NCBI GenBank assembly: GCA_900380265.1
Contig: LR025083.1
Span: forward strand, 2,294,001 to 2,358,000
Direction: 5' to 3'
Origin: Serratia symbiotica
GTDB taxonomy: Bacteria > Pseudomonadota > Gammaproteobacteria > Enterobacterales > Enterobacteriaceae
DNA: 64,000 bases
Part shown: piece after piece, positions 12,046 through 26,639 of the stretch
Layout: each line of letters opens with the position of its first letter
Numbering within the stretch: the first letter of the stretch is position 1
Position numbers and translations under genes: made by a program
The notes under the pieces: model-generated
Seen by the model: the letters and a program-made list of their open reading frames with translations, nothing else
What the model was told of the DNA's origin: nothing
The model's database searches: none

Positions 12046-14623
12046 AGGGCTTTATTCTATATTCGATAAACTTATAAAGATAATATTTTATTTTTTGTTT
12101 ATGCTACACCAATTCATTAATTATGTATAGAACTTATCTTTCATTTGATTAGCTTATATACATATCATCAGTATCTTATTTTTGTTTTATATTATCAGAA
12201 ATATACAAATATCTACCATTAAGTAAATAAATAATGAACCTAGATAGCGAATAACACTTTTGCTTTAATCTATATTATTTAATATAAATAAATTACGGTA
12301 AGTGAAATTAGAAACATAGCTAGAATATATTGTTGATGGAGTATAAGTATAAGTAAAAGAAACTGCTTCCAAGACAAACATAAGCAAATCAGCTAACAAC
12401 GATAAGCAAAACTTTAATCAAATTGGAAACTGAATTAATTATTTTAAAAGTCAAACTAATCTATTGGAGATGTTATATCATACTAGCAACAACAATCAGG
12501 CTAAAGACCGTTAATAACGGTTGCCAAATATCTATCTATAAGCAAAGATGTACTAAAACAGGGACCTGATCTGATCAGAGTTTGTGTTTCAATACTCCCA
12601 AGCTTGCTAAAATATTTTTAACGTCGCTCGTTGATTTCATAAACGAAATGAAACAAAATAAATCTAATTTATTCTCAATTTATCTCAAGTTGCGAATATT
12701 AATCTCCGATCACATATAACTTTCTTTATAGCTAGACGCACAGCCTAGATATACCAACAAATGGCAATTATTCCATAATCACCAAACAAATAAATCGATA
12801 GGTGGAAGCTACAATACCGATAGCATTCAAAACAACGAATGACTGTGTACACTTATAAACCCATTCAAGTGTCATTATTGCTCAAAATGACAGCGATCTG
12901 TTATCCGTTCGATCCTGCAAGAGTCACGAATTCTTCAATGAGTCTAACAGTAAGAGCACTATCACATTTTAGCATCATATGTAAATTCTCTAAACAGTCA
13001 TTTAAGTTAAAAGAATACAATACTTTCCTAGTATTGTGCTCTCTCTAATAGAGTCTCCCCTACGTATTATTTTTGCACTGAAATGACAGACAACACTCAA
13101 GCCTGGAAGACCCGACATTCATTGATTCACTGGTCTAACAACAAAATCAGACCTGATTAACCATAATCTATACACACTTCCACCAAAACTAGGAAGAAAG
13201 TCTCATGTGTGTTTTGAATTATAAAGTCACTTGGTTCATACCGAGGCAGGTCTCTTACCTCTACCTAAAGGGTTAAATGCAGTATGGCACTAAAGCAAAC
13301 CACAACGCCTCATCCGCTCATGTACTTCCGCACAACTTCTTCCCTCCAGGCATAGCGGAAGATCAGTAGCAGTCGCCGCAGATAATAGTCTATATAAAAA
13401 TTAGATTATCTGATATGAGGCATCTTAAACTATACGTATATAGAAAACCCTTCTATTCAACGTGAGCCCAATAATCTTTTAGAAATAGCTTCTTACCTTT
13501 AAAAGCCGATCACACGCCAGAAAATTAAGCTATAGATCTCAAAGAAGAGCAAGGAACTAATACACTACAGGCATGGTTTAATCCCTTTAGAGTGCTCAAG
13601 TCACTGCTCACCATCAAACGGCTAAGCATAACTAAATTAGTATGCAAAGGTGCACATAAGCATGGCATTTCTCTTTAATGATGAGTGCCAGTGTTATGAC
13701 TATCGATGTTTCCACGCCATGGGCAAGAAAAAGCATTGTGTGATTAGAATAGGGTGGGGTTCTATCATTCTGGAATATCCGCTAGCTATGAGCCCTCCCC
13801 GCAGGCAGCATTCCAGTTCATATTACACTTCAGGGAAGTAACTAATACCAAATATCTCTTAAAAGATATTCAAGATTCGAAACTTAATCTAAATGATGCA
13901 ATGTCACGGACCTTTACTTTTCTACAGATGAGGTCCTGGTATCGCTAACTCATATCCTTATTTTGTAAGCCAGTCACACTTTTTCAGCATGCTCAAAAGA
14001 TCGCCATAAAATGCTGGACACTGTAATAAATTGACGACACCCAGGGTATTCAACCAGCACAGTCGTCGGGGACGCTATTATTGTGAGTGCGCTGTGCACG
14101 AGTTAATGCGAACCGTCTTATCCGATTGCATATCTTCAAAGAATCTTCTTATGGTGACCAAGCATACGCGCAGGTCTATCCCATAGACTAAAATATCAAA
14201 TGAACTACAGTTAAGAATAGGTAGTGCTTATACTGAAGAGTATTTATGCAATATGTAAGCCCGGATTACGATGATATAAATCAACAGCCTATTCATCTAT
14301 CACCAAGCGCAGCTAGTACGGCAATATGTGCGTCACTTTTAGATTAAAAGCATCAATACTAAAGAACAATTTTTAGACAATTAAGATGTAAGACCTTAAT
14401 CATGACATTATCGTTATCAAAGCTCATGATGACGGGGTCAGTATAGCCTTATACTAGATGCACAGTAAATCATTTAAACCTCTTTTTTTACGGTACTTGC
14501 TATCTTCTTAGAGATGCATGATCTAATCTTTCCGGCAGGGAAAGTGCGATTGGCTCAAGAAACTATCAACAACTCAAAAATATACACTAAATCGATCGAG
14601 GAAGAATCTATCGCCCTAGCATC

Positions 14624-17050
<2,427 letters not shown>

Positions 17051-17188
17051 TCATTGTGGTCTGCTGGTTAAAGTTCTATTTTATCTTATTCTGAACGGAA
17101 CATCTTGCTCTTTTTATAGCCTATATTCTACCCTATGTGTAGCATAATAAAGGCCGAGCAGATATTAAAGAGCAGTAATTTTTGAGTG

Positions 17189-17215
17189 ATTAGCCAGTGT
17201 TGGTTACTGGCTAAT
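17189..17215. repeat. 10-bp perfect hairpin in recF relic
   Basis: ATTAGCCAGT (17189-17198) pairs with ACTGGCTAAT (17206-17215) across a 7-nt loop. Confidence 0.7.
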
Positions 17216-17352
17216 ATTGAACTCGTCATCAAATAATCAATAAAATACAGTCAAATACACACGACCTGAAACATAATCACTTATCCTGTGATAGGGAGCA
17301 CGCATATTAGCAATTCTAGTTAACTACGTGATAGTCAATGATTGCCCTGCCT

Positions 17353-17384
17353 GCCTGCTGCACAGATGTAAGCAGGCTTTATTT
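17353..17384 (+). terminator. Terminator-like hairpin in recF relic
   Basis: GCCTGCT pairs with AGCAGGC and is followed by TTTATTT on the plus strand, opposite to the surrounding genes. No plus-strand gene precedes it. It is probably fortuitous or mutational. Confidence 0.3.
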
Positions 17385-17462
17385 AGAATATTCTGAGATA
17401 TGGTAAAACTATATTACATTCCAATAAAAATGCTAACATTTCCACATAGTGACACTCTCTTG

Positions 17463-17494
17463 CAAACCAATTACTCTGGGAAGGAATTGGTTTG
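17463..17494. repeat. 10-bp perfect hairpin in recF relic
   Basis: CAAACCAATT (17463-17472) pairs with AATTGGTTTG (17485-17494) across a 12-nt loop. It lies inside a stretch still alignable to RecF. Confidence 0.65.
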
Positions 17495-17803
17495 GAAAAT
17501 ACAAGAAGAGGCTGGGAGTAGGCAACAATAATATCTGTGGCGACCGCATTGCTGTATTTTACCCAAAACTATTCACTTATACGCTTAAACACTGGGATTA
17601 GTGTCAAATTTTAAGGCCGGAGCTCTAGGTATTACAGCTGACTTAAGCGCAATCTCAGATTGCTTTTCTTTCATAACTATTGCAGCTTCTGTTAGTCGAT
17701 AGTAACCTACTTTATGCTGTGCATAAGTTAAAATCTAGAAATTGCGCTAATAATTAAATTTCATGTGTTGGGCTAAACCTTTAAATTTTCCACCAGCTTA
17801 CCT

Positions 17804-17827
17804 ATTAGCTAAGCTAGCTTAGCTAAT
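17804..17827. repeat. 24-nt perfect palindrome in recF relic
   Basis: ATTAGCTAAGCT is followed without spacer by its exact reverse complement. The arms are 12 bp. A separate 9-bp stem (TTCCGGATT with AATCCGGAA) is nearby at 17872-17899. Confidence 0.75.
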
Positions 17828-18284
17828 TTCACAACATCACTTCTATCAATCCATACTTTTCCCACTCACTCTTCCGGATTCTTCTTGAATAATCCGGAAA
17901 TATAAAGACTAGCGCTATTAATATGAGTAGTTAATACGAATAACACTGCTCATGGGTTGTAAACTACCACCGCGCTTTTTAATGCTGACCACATATATAT
18001 AGCCTAAAGTATACACTCCCTTCCATAGGCTAGTTTCCGCGTCAGCATCGGCCTAAGACAACAGTTTAACCCTATCACTAGTACCACCTTAGATGATTCA
18101 ATATCACCAGATTTTAATAAATAACCGTTTTAAAACGACCTTACAAATATCGTTCAGTACCTCATAACGGAGAGGCTAATTCTTGAGAACTATCTTCATA
18201 CAGACAATACACAAACTGGAGCATAAACGAGCACTATTAGGGTGCCGGGTTTCCCCAATCGCAAATGGGCAAACACCCCAGTTT

Positions 18285-19385
18285 CTAGAGACGCATTGGC
18301 ATAACAACATAAGCTGCGGCCTGACGGACACCATCTTCAATCTGTACGCTACTTACCGAATCAGTAAGCAAAATGCGCACATTCTCGCTCTTAAGCGCGT
18401 TTAAAACGTCCAGTACATAACTGACATTGAATCCAATTTCCATCGCTGTACTATTATAGCTAACATCCAGGATTTCTTCTGCTTCTTCCTGCTCAGGATT
18501 ATTAGCAGTGATCTTTAACTGATTGTTACTAGCGTACAAGCGCACACCACGGAATTTCTCATTAGACAAGATAGCAGCGCGAGAAAATGCCTGCTTCAAC
18601 AGATCACAGCCCGCTTCCAGTATTTTGTCAGGGTTCTTTGGCAAGACGCGACGATAGTCAGGGAAACGCCCATCAACCAGCTTGGAGCTAAAAATAAAAG
18701 CCCCTACATGAGCGCGAATATTGTTACTACCAATTTGCAATTGCAATGGAGTCTCGTCACTATCTAGCAAGCGGACTAGTTCCATTACTCCTTTTCGCGG
18801 TACGATCACTGAATATAACGGTAGCTGTTGTTCTATTGGCATTGAGCATACCGCAAGCCGGTGCCCATCAGTAGCGATAGTGCGTAGCTCTTTGTTTTCG
18901 GTTTCAAAGAGCATGCCGTTTAAGTAATAGCGCACGTCTTGATGGGCCATCGAAAATTGAGTGGCTTCGATAAGGCGCTTAAGAGTTGCCTGTGGCAAAC
19001 TGAATTCCACTTCGCTCCGCCAATCTTCCAAGTTCGGAAAATCTGCTGCTGGCAATGTAGAAAGCGAGAAACGGCTACGGCCAGAACGCACTAACACACG
19101 TTCGTTCTCTAACGTCACAGCGATCTCCGCCCTTTCTGGCAAGCTACGGCATATATCAAAGAATTTACGCGCTGGCACGGTTGTCGCGCCAGATTCATAA
19201 TGCTTACGCAAAAGTATACTAGCTACCATCTCCATTTCCAGATCAGTGCCAGTTAACAACAGATAACCTTCCATCACCTCCAACAACAAGTTACCCAAAA
19301 TCGGCAAGGTTGGGCGGCAACTAAATGGACTACTTACCTGTTGAAGCGGTTTTAAGAGATGCTCACGCTCAACAATAAATTTCAT
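18285..19385 (-). CDS. dnaN: DNA polymerase III beta subunit (sliding clamp)
   Basis: DnaN forms the ring-shaped dimer that tethers DNA polymerase III to DNA. The frame encodes 366 aa, the E. coli length, beginning MKFIVEREHLLKPLQQV and ending with the MPMRL tail that forms part of the partner-binding cleft. It starts 4 nt after the dnaA stop codon, the same junction as in enteric bacteria, so it is co-transcribed and possibly translationally coupled with dnaA. Downstream the operon is interrupted by the recF relic. No frameshift or missing segment was seen. Confidence 0.98.
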   Translation of the reverse strand: MKFIVEREHLLKPLQQVSSPFSCRPTLPILGNLLLEVMEGYLLLTGTDLEMEMVASILLRKHYESGATTVPARKFFDICRSLPERAEIAVTLENERVLVRSGRSRFSLSTLPAADFPNLEDWRSEVEFSLPQATLKRLIEATQFSMAHQDVRYYLNGMLFETENKELRTIATDGHRLAVCSMPIEQQLPLYSVIVPRKGVMELVRLLDSDETPLQLQIGSNNIRAHVGAFIFSSKLVDGRFPDYRRVLPKNPDKILEAGCDLLKQAFSRAAILSNEKFRGVRLYASNNQLKITANNPEQEEAEEILDVSYNSTAMEIGFNVSYVLDVLNALKSENVRILLTDSVSSVQIEDGVRQAAAYVVMPMRL

Positions 19386-19389
19386 AATG

Positions 19390-20772
19390 CTAGGAAGCTA
19401 ATATTCTAATTAAAGTGGAGAAATCTTCTTTTATCTCGTGACATTCCTGACGTAACTGCTCGATCTTCCGGCAAGCATGCAAGACCGTAGTGTGATCACG
19501 GCCACCAAACGCATAGCCGATTTCTGGTAGGCTATGGTTGGTAAGTGCCTTTGATAATGCCATCGCTATTTGGCGTGGTCGGGCAACTGATCGCGAACGT
19601 CGCTTAGACAACAAGTCCGAGACTTTAATTTTATAATATTCTGCCACCGTCTTCTGAATATTGTCGATAGTGACAAGCTTTTCTTGCAACGCCAACAAAT
19701 CACGCAACGCTTCACGTACAAAGTCGATCGTTATGGCACGGCCACTAAAATTTGCATTGGCGATCACGCGGTTTAATGCGCCTTCTAACTCACGTACGTT
19801 GGAGCGCAGACGCTTAGCGATAAAGAACGCCACTTCGCCGGGAAGGCGCCTATGGTTTTCGTCAGCTTTTTTCATTAAGATGGCTACGCGTGTTTCTAGC
19901 TCAGGTGGTTCAATAGCCACCGTTAGCCCCCAGCCAAATCTAGATTTGAGACGATCCTCTACTCCATTAATTTCTTTTGGATAACGATCTGAGGTTAGTA
20001 TAATCTGCTGGTTACCTTCTAATAAAGTATTAAAAGTATGGAAAAACTCTTCCTGCGAACGTTCTTTGTTAGCAAAAAACTGAATATCATCGATCAACAA
20101 AGCATCAACTGAGCGATAATAGCGCTTAAATTCTTCAATAGCATTGTTCTGTAAAGCTTTAACCATATCCTGCACAAACCGCTCAGAGTGCATATAAACC
20201 ACTTTGGTATTTGCCTTACGTATCATCATACCGTTACCGACCGCATGTAATAAGTGCGTTTTTCCCAAGCCCGTGCCGCCATATAAAAACAATGGATTAT
20301 AAGCACCGCCAGGGTTATTCGCCACCTGGTGTGCCGCCGCCCGCGCCAGCTGGTTGGATTTACCCTCAACGAAGTTATCAAAGGTGTTCTTTTGGTTAAC
20401 GTTAGAACGGTAAGAAAGCTCAGAGGGCGGCGCTACATTATCCCAGCTTGGACGTGACGGCAGAATACGTGTTACTGATGCAGTCTGTATGTTTACAGTG
20501 AGCGTATCACTGATAATATTCCTGATAGGTTTACTACCTACTTCAAAGCGCAATAAAGGTGCGTCTGTACCACAAAAATCATTCAAAAGGACATTGATAT
20601 TAGCTAAGTATTTATCGCAAACCCAATCTAGCACAAACCGATTAGGTGCATACAGCGCTAGGGTGTTGTCACTCAATTGCGCCTGTAATGGGCGTATCCA
20701 CATACTAAATTCTGTGGCAGGTAACTCGTCCTGCAATCGGACAAGACATTGCTGCCAAAGCGAAAGTGACAC
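19390..20772 (-). CDS. dnaA: Chromosomal replication initiator DnaA
   Basis: DnaA binds 9-bp boxes at oriC and melts the origin. I chose the GTG at 20772, giving 460 aa starting [10 protein letters not shown] as in E. coli. It is preceded by GGAG at good spacing, and the longer in-frame ATG upstream adds 12 unrelated residues. Domain I is well kept. The linker (about residues 85-130) is short, which accounts for 7 fewer residues than E. coli. Domain III has Walker [10 protein letters not shown] near 165 and Walker [10 protein letters not shown]. Domain IV ends with the DnaA-box binding signature [16 protein letters not shown]. Retention of DnaA is informative, since some of the smallest insect symbionts have lost it. 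It heads the dnaA-dnaN-(recF)-gyrB operon. Confidence 0.97.
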   Translation of the reverse strand: MSLSLWQQCLVRLQDELPATEFSMWIRPLQAQLSDNTLALYAPNRFVLDWVCDKYLANINVLLNDFCGTDAPLLRFEVGSKPIRNIISDTLTVNIQTASVTRILPSRPSWDNVAPPSELSYRSNVNQKNTFDNFVEGKSNQLARAAAHQVANNPGGAYNPLFLYGGTGLGKTHLLHAVGNGMMIRKANTKVVYMHSERFVQDMVKALQNNAIEEFKRYYRSVDALLIDDIQFFANKERSQEEFFHTFNTLLEGNQQIILTSDRYPKEINGVEDRLKSRFGWGLTVAIEPPELETRVAILMKKADENHRRLPGEVAFFIAKRLRSNVRELEGALNRVIANANFSGRAITIDFVREALRDLLALQEKLVTIDNIQKTVAEYYKIKVSDLLSKRRSRSVARPRQIAMALSKALTNHSLPEIGYAFGGRDHTTVLHACRKIEQLRQECHEIKEDFSTLIRILAS

Positions 20773-21617
<845 letters not shown>

Positions 21618-21625
21618 TCCACAGA

Positions 21626-21985
21626 GTGGGGCAATTCGATTTTCCCAGGCGGTTACGATTGTTAACTCCCTTCCATTTTAGTTTCGTATTTCAGCGGCCA
21701 TTATGGGCCGGAATGCCGCACGTTACGATACTTGGCCGACTGAACCAACTTGGACATCCTCGTGTCGGGCTCAATATAGCAAAAAAATACGTCAAACATA
21801 CACATGACCGAAACAGGATAAAACGCCTCACTCGCGAGAGTTTCCGGCAACTACAGCACGAGTTGCCTACGATGGATTTTATCGTAGTGGCCAAAAAAGG
21901 AATAGCAAATTTAGATAACTGTTCATTAACAGAAGCATTGGAAAAATTATGGAGTCACCATCGTCGCCTGGCTCCCGCATACTGA
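21626..21985 (+). CDS. rnpA: Ribonuclease P protein component
   Basis: RnpA is the protein cofactor of RNase P, which trims the 5' leaders of precursor tRNAs. At 119 aa it equals E. coli RnpA. The RNR signature is present as [15 protein letters not shown], and the N-terminal [10 protein letters not shown] and central [16 protein letters not shown] match the family. Substitutions are concentrated outside the RNA-binding face. It follows rpmH by 8 nt, and its last 37 nt overlap yidD, an overlap also found in enteric genomes. Confidence 0.97.
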   Translation: MGQFDFPRRLRLLTPFHFSFVFQRPLWAGMPHVTILGRLNQLGHPRVGLNIAKKYVKHTHDRNRIKRLTRESFRQLQHELPTMDFIVVAKKGIANLDNCSLTEALEKLWSHHRRLAPAY

Positions 21986-22206
21986 TCGGGCTAGTACGAG
22001 CTTACCAGTACATTATTAGCCCACTCCTAGGGCCTAATTGCCGTTCCCAACCAACATGTTCTCATTACACAATTGAGGCACTAAGCCAATTTGGTGCGAT
22101 AAAAGGAAGTGTGTTAGGATTAAAGCGCATATTAAAATGCCATCCATTAAACCCAGGTGGTCATAATCCCTTACCGCCGAAAACTGAAGACAATAGAGAA
22201 AACTAA
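21949..22206 (+). CDS. yidD: Membrane protein insertion efficiency factor YidD
   Basis: YidD is a small peripheral membrane protein (UPF0161/DUF37) thought to assist YidC-dependent insertion. At 85 aa it has the E. coli length. The invariant core is present: [20 protein letters not shown], then [18 protein letters not shown] with its two conserved cysteines, then [16 protein letters not shown] with the third. It overlaps the end of rnpA by 37 nt in another frame and ends 2 nt before yidC, so the three are expected to be translated from one message. Confidence 0.95.
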   Translation: MESPSSPGSRILIGLVRAYQYIISPLLGPNCRSQPTCSHYTIEALSQFGAIKGSVLGLKRILKCHPLNPGGHNPLPPKTEDNREN

Positions 22207-22208
22207 CG

Positions 22209-23828
22209 ATGGATTCGCAACGTAATCTTCTCCTCATTGCTCTGCTCTTCGTGTCTTTCATGATCTGGCAGGGATGGCAAGCAGATACAGCAACGCAACT
22301 AACTAATAAGACCACGCAACAAACTTCACATACAACATCTAATGTTAGCGCAATCCAGGTCGGTCAAAATAGTGACCAAGGTCAATTAATCACCGTCAAG
22401 ACTGACGTGTTGTCACTTTCCATCAATACCCGTGGTGGCGATATCGAACAAGCTCAACTTCTAGCTTATCCGGAAACTCTCGGTGCTTCACTGCCATTTC
22501 AACTACTAGAAACCAGCAGATCATTTGTTTATCAGGCCCAAAGCGGACTAACAGGAACAAACGGTCCAGATAACCCAACAAATGGTGAACGACCCCTATA
22601 CCAGACCACACAAGATACTTACACACTACCGGAAGGACAGAATGAATTTCGCATTCCGCTAAGTGTTTCCAGCAAAGACGGCACTATCTACACCAAAACG
22701 TTTGTGCTAAAACGTAATAGCTATGCAGTCAGGATTGATTATTCCATCGATAACAAAAGCACCACTCCCTTAGAGCTCATCTTATTCGGTCAACTCAAGC
22801 AGACTATCGGGTTACCTAAGTACCGTAACACTAGCAGTAATAACTTTGCTCTTCAGACCTTCCGTGGGGCAGCCTATTCTTCCAGCCAAGATAAATACCA
22901 AAAATACGAGTTCGGCAAAGATGAGAAACTCAATATCAGTACTGAGGGCGGTTGGATTGCTATGTTACAGCAGCATTTTGCCACTGCTTGGGTGCCAGGC
23001 ACAAAAGGGAGAAACATCTTTTATAGCGCGAATCCGAGCGATAACCTATCTATTATTGGGTTTAAATCAACGGCAGTAGTAGTGAAGCCTGGTGCACAAC
23101 AAGAGTTACATGCAACCCTCTGGGTTGGGCCAGAGTTACAAGATCAAATGGGTCAGGTAGCTTCTTATCTCGACTTAACTGTAGACTATGGCTGGTTATG
23201 GTTTATCTCTCAGCCGCTTTTTAAACTACTAAAATTCATTCACTCCTTTATAGGTAACTGGGGTTTCTCCATAATAATCATTACCTTTATTGTACGTGTT
23301 GTCATGTACCCTCTAACTAAAGCACAGTATACCTCGATGGCGCGAATGCGAACTCTGCAACCCAAGATAAAGGCGATGCATGAGCGCATAGTCGATGACA
23401 AACAGCGTTTGAGCCAAGAAATAATAGCGCTTTACAAATCAGAAAAAGTAAATCCACTAGGCGGTTGCCTACCATTGATTATTCAGATGCCCATCTTTCT
23501 AGCTTTATACTACATGCTAATGGGTTCAGTCGAGCTTAGGCAAGCCACATTCACTTTATGGATTAATGATTTATCGGCTCAGGATCCATATTATATTCTG
23601 CCAATCTTCATGGGAGTGACAATGTTCATAATTCAAAAGATGTCGCCCACCACAGTGACTGACCCGATACAGCAGAAAATAATGGCCTTCATGCCGGTGA
23701 TCTTCAGCGTGTTCTTCTTCTGGTGCCCGTCAGGTCTGGTACTATATTACATCGTAAGTAACCTAGTTACGATCATCCAGCAACATCTTATTTATCGAAC
23801 CCTAGAAAAACATGAACAGTATAGGTAA
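22209..23828 (+). CDS. yidC: Membrane protein insertase YidC
   Basis: YidC inserts and folds inner-membrane proteins, alone or with SecYEG. The frame gives 539 aa (E. coli 548). It has an N-terminal membrane anchor (residues 7-23, [17 protein letters not shown]), a large periplasmic beta domain to about residue 335, then the conserved insertase core. That core starts around [20 protein letters not shown], whose arginine is the conserved groove residue, and includes the [14 protein letters not shown] loop and the final [15 protein letters not shown] helix. The periplasmic domain is the most divergent part, as usual. It begins 2 nt after yidD. Confidence 0.97.
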   Translation: MDSQRNLLLIALLFVSFMIWQGWQADTATQLTNKTTQQTSHTTSNVSAIQVGQNSDQGQLITVKTDVLSLSINTRGGDIEQAQLLAYPETLGASLPFQLLETSRSFVYQAQSGLTGTNGPDNPTNGERPLYQTTQDTYTLPEGQNEFRIPLSVSSKDGTIYTKTFVLKRNSYAVRIDYSIDNKSTTPLELILFGQLKQTIGLPKYRNTSSNNFALQTFRGAAYSSSQDKYQKYEFGKDEKLNISTEGGWIAMLQQHFATAWVPGTKGRNIFYSANPSDNLSIIGFKSTAVVVKPGAQQELHATLWVGPELQDQMGQVASYLDLTVDYGWLWFISQPLFKLLKFIHSFIGNWGFSIIIITFIVRVVMYPLTKAQYTSMARMRTLQPKIKAMHERIVDDKQRLSQEIIALYKSEKVNPLGGCLPLIIQMPIFLALYYMLMGSVELRQATFTLWINDLSAQDPYYILPIFMGVTMFIIQKMSPTTVTDPIQQKIMAFMPVIFSVFFFWCPSGLVLYYIVSNLVTIIQQHLIYRTLEKHEQYR

Positions 23829-24064
23829 AACAAGAAAAAAACCTAAACCTTGCATACTAGTGATGAGACATACCCGCGCTTTGCAGTCACTTCCCAACAC
23901 CGTCATTAGATCACTTTTTTGCATATCACATTATCAGAGCGCACTAGGTGACCCGATATAACGCAAACTTGCCGGTAGGCAGCAACTAAAAACGTTCATG
24001 AAAACCCAGTAGCGAGGTTAGCTACAAGCGCTTATCCCTCCAAAGCGTGAAGGCAATAGGATAT

Positions 24065-25429
24065 ATGAATAACACCGATACTATCGTAGCACCAGCCACA
24101 CCGCCCGGACGCGGTGGCATTGGCATTTTACGCATTTCCGGCTACCAAGCCAAAGAGGTTGCCTTAGCGATTCTTGGAAAAGTACCTAAAGCACGCTATG
24201 CTAGCTATACGCCATTCCTTGATATCACTGGCAATACTCTTGATCGGGGTATTGCACTGTGGTTTCCCGCTCCTCATTCATTTACAGGTGAAGACGTACT
24301 AGAGCTGCATGCCCACGGCGGACCTGTTATCCTTGATCTACTTCTAAAACGCGTGCTTGCATCGCCGGGCCTGCGCATTTCTCGGCCCGGTGAATTCTCC
24401 GAACGCGCATTCATTAACGGAAAATGCGATCTGCTACAGGCAGAAGCTATTTCTGACTTAATTAACGCCGGATCCGAACGAGCGGCGCGGGCAGCAATTA
24501 ACTCGTTACAAGGGGCATTTTCTACCCAGATTGATAAACTGGTGGAAGCACTAAGTAACCTGAGAGTCTATGTGGAAGCAATGATCGACTTTCCAAACGA
24601 AGCAATCGATTGCCTATCAGACGGGAAAATTGAGGCGAAGCTGAACAGTCTCATGATCAACCTAGAAAATGTACGGCGTGCAGCGGTCCAAGGCAGCCGG
24701 CTCTGCGAAGGGATAAAAGTCGTGATTGCTGGAGAACCAAACGCCGGTAAATCCAGCCTACTCAACGCATTAGCTGGCCGTGAAGCGGCAATTGTCACTG
24801 ATTTCGCCGGCACCACCCGAGACGTACTGTGCGAACATATCGACATTGACGGCATGCCATTGCACATTATCGATACTGCCGGTCTACGAGAGGCTACTAA
24901 TGAAGTAGAACGCATTGGGATTAAACGTGCCTGGCAAGAGATCAGCCAAGCTGACAGCGTACTCTTTATTGTAGATGGGACGACAACCCTCTCTACCGAG
25001 CTGGGAGAGATCTCGCGGGAGTTGATGACTCATTTCCCAGAGCATGTGCCAATTACCGTAGTGCGCAATAAAGCTGACATCACCAAAGAAACAGTAGGTA
25101 TAACAGAAGCAAGTAATTACTCACTTATTCGCCTCTCCGCACTTACTGGCGAAGGCATCGATCTTCTACGTGATCACTTAAAAGAGAGTATTGGTTTTAC
25201 AAGCAATATAGAAAGTAGTTTCTTGGCGCGGCGGCGCCACTTGCAAGCATTAGAACAAACTGAGCAACATATAATAAAAGGAAAAGAACAGTTAGTGAGT
25301 AGTTATGCCGGTGAGTTATTGGCTGAAGAACTACGGATGGCGCAATTAGCTTTAAGTGAAATTAACGGCAAGTGTTCCTCTAATGATCTACTGGGAAGTA
25401 TTTTTTCTAGTTTCTGTATTGGTAAATAA
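24065..25429 (+). CDS. mnmE: tRNA modification GTPase MnmE
   Basis: With MnmG, MnmE makes the cmnm5 modification on wobble U34 of tRNAs reading NNA/NNG codons. I start at the ATG at 24065 (454 aa, exactly E. coli length, [20 protein letters not shown]). An upstream ATG at 24047 adds six unrelated residues. The N-terminal folate-binding domain is followed by a helical domain with an inserted G domain: P-loop GEPNAGKSS (usually G-R-P), DTAGLRE and NKAD. The C-terminal CIGK, with the catalytic cysteine, is intact. It is the last gene of the rpmH cluster, 236 nt after yidC. I could not identify its partner mnmG in the window. Confidence 0.97.
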   Translation: MNNTDTIVAPATPPGRGGIGILRISGYQAKEVALAILGKVPKARYASYTPFLDITGNTLDRGIALWFPAPHSFTGEDVLELHAHGGPVILDLLLKRVLASPGLRISRPGEFSERAFINGKCDLLQAEAISDLINAGSERAARAAINSLQGAFSTQIDKLVEALSNLRVYVEAMIDFPNEAIDCLSDGKIEAKLNSLMINLENVRRAAVQGSRLCEGIKVVIAGEPNAGKSSLLNALAGREAAIVTDFAGTTRDVLCEHIDIDGMPLHIIDTAGLREATNEVERIGIKRAWQEISQADSVLFIVDGTTTLSTELGEISRELMTHFPEHVPITVVRNKADITKETVGITEASNYSLIRLSALTGEGIDLLRDHLKESIGFTSNIESSFLARRRHLQALEQTEQHIIKGKEQLVSSYAGELLAEELRMAQLALSEINGKCSSNDLLGSIFSSFCIGK

Positions 25430-25782
25430 GAATTTACTCAACAAACGAACGCTACTCACTTATTCCAAGAAGGGCCTAGCTCAGATGTATAGGAATACAA
25501 TTCCTAATATTATCGATATTTTATTTCTAAAATTTGCAAACAACCCTCTGCGCAAGCACAACCTTTGCAAAAATATGTGATCCACATCTGTATGTTAAGA
25601 GTTATCACCATAATCCATCATTCAGTATTACCACAACGTCCATCATACAGAGATATAAAAAACAGTATGATGCATATAACACTTATTGTTTAATAGAGTA
25701 TTTGCATTATCACATATCCTAGATATACTGAGTGGAAAGAACCAGTATATATACTACCACTAATCATACTAGTAAGATGATT

Positions 25783-25814
25783 TTATAAGAAGCCAAATAT
25801 TTGGCTTCTTATAA
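25783..25814. repeat. 32-nt perfect palindrome
   Basis: TTATAAGAAGCCAAAT is followed at once by its exact reverse complement, giving 16-bp arms without spacer or mismatch. As RNA it would fold into a stem of about 13 bp with a small AT loop. It lies about 350 nt downstream of mnmE. It could serve as a bidirectional terminator, but no clean T tract follows on either strand. Confidence 0.85.
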
Positions 25815-26424
25815 TCGAGAGGCCTATCTCAGATGCAATAACACGTTCGTGTAATAAGAGTTAATAACAGCCTTAGATATAAAAATATATTTTAAACAGT
25901 GACAAGTTAAACATCACCTTACATCTGATCTACCATCAGATTGATTAAATCCTTATCAACAGCGGTAATGGGGCTATTCTAAACTTCGGTACGTGTATAA
26001 CTAATAAAAACCACCCGCCGATTACAATATCGGCAATCTTAAAGTGGTCACACAGCACATATTTGCTAAACCCGTTATATTTCCTACTCAATATTAAAAA
26101 TTCTTTATCCTGGTACATAGGAATTTAGATTAATATTTATGCTATTCTAACTACAATGTATGATCTAGTGATCACCAGATGTATACGTAAACCCTACTTT
26201 AGTCGCACTAATACAGTAACTGTGCGACCATCTTAACACCTGCTTGTTTGTATCAGATACTCAACCTCCTTCATGATTGCCACTTATTTCGCAGTGTGGA
26301 TATCGCGCTACTCATTTCGCAAGATAACAATACTACGCTTCTATGTTTATAGAGACCGTTCATATCAATGCCAGAGTATTGATAATCCATATTTTCTCTA
26401 TAAATTAGGACGTACAATCAAACG

Positions 26425-26448
26425 GCCTATCCTGTTGATTGGATAGGC
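26425..26448. repeat. 8-bp GC-rich hairpin
   Basis: GCCTATCC pairs with GGATAGGC across an 8-nt loop. A T-rich stretch (TTCTTGTTGTT) follows a few bases later on the plus strand, so a weak terminator is possible. Confidence 0.45.
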
Positions 26449-26639
26449 GCTAATTCTTGTTGTTAAGCAACTCTATATAAAAATTATTCTACTAATTCTG
26501 AAAATTATATGAGAGTTCCTAACACTCACGAAAATATTTTCGCTTAAAGCGATTGTTGCTCACGCCATCAGGCAAATGGCTTTGATACTGTTCCCGGTGG
26601 AGAAACAAGTGGCTCTAGCAGAACACACCTAAATATTTC

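Larger units (their letters stand above)
1..14623. other. Gene desert, no supported gene
   Basis: I see no credible gene in these 14.6 kb. Open frames are short (longest about 115 codons), overlap nothing recognisable, lack ribosome binding sites and end at random. No tRNA T-arm signature or rRNA segment was found by eye. What stands out is hairpin structure, listed separately: terminator-like structures at 5983-6034 and 6212-6255, a 10-bp hairpin at 6998-7021, a 12-bp hairpin at 11471-11501, and a 17-nt hairpin present twice in opposite orientation (1953-1969 and 4988-5004). By analogy with the other gaps here, where relics of named genes can be read, this is most likely very old pseudogene DNA, but I could not name any lost gene in it. 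Confidence 0.7.
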
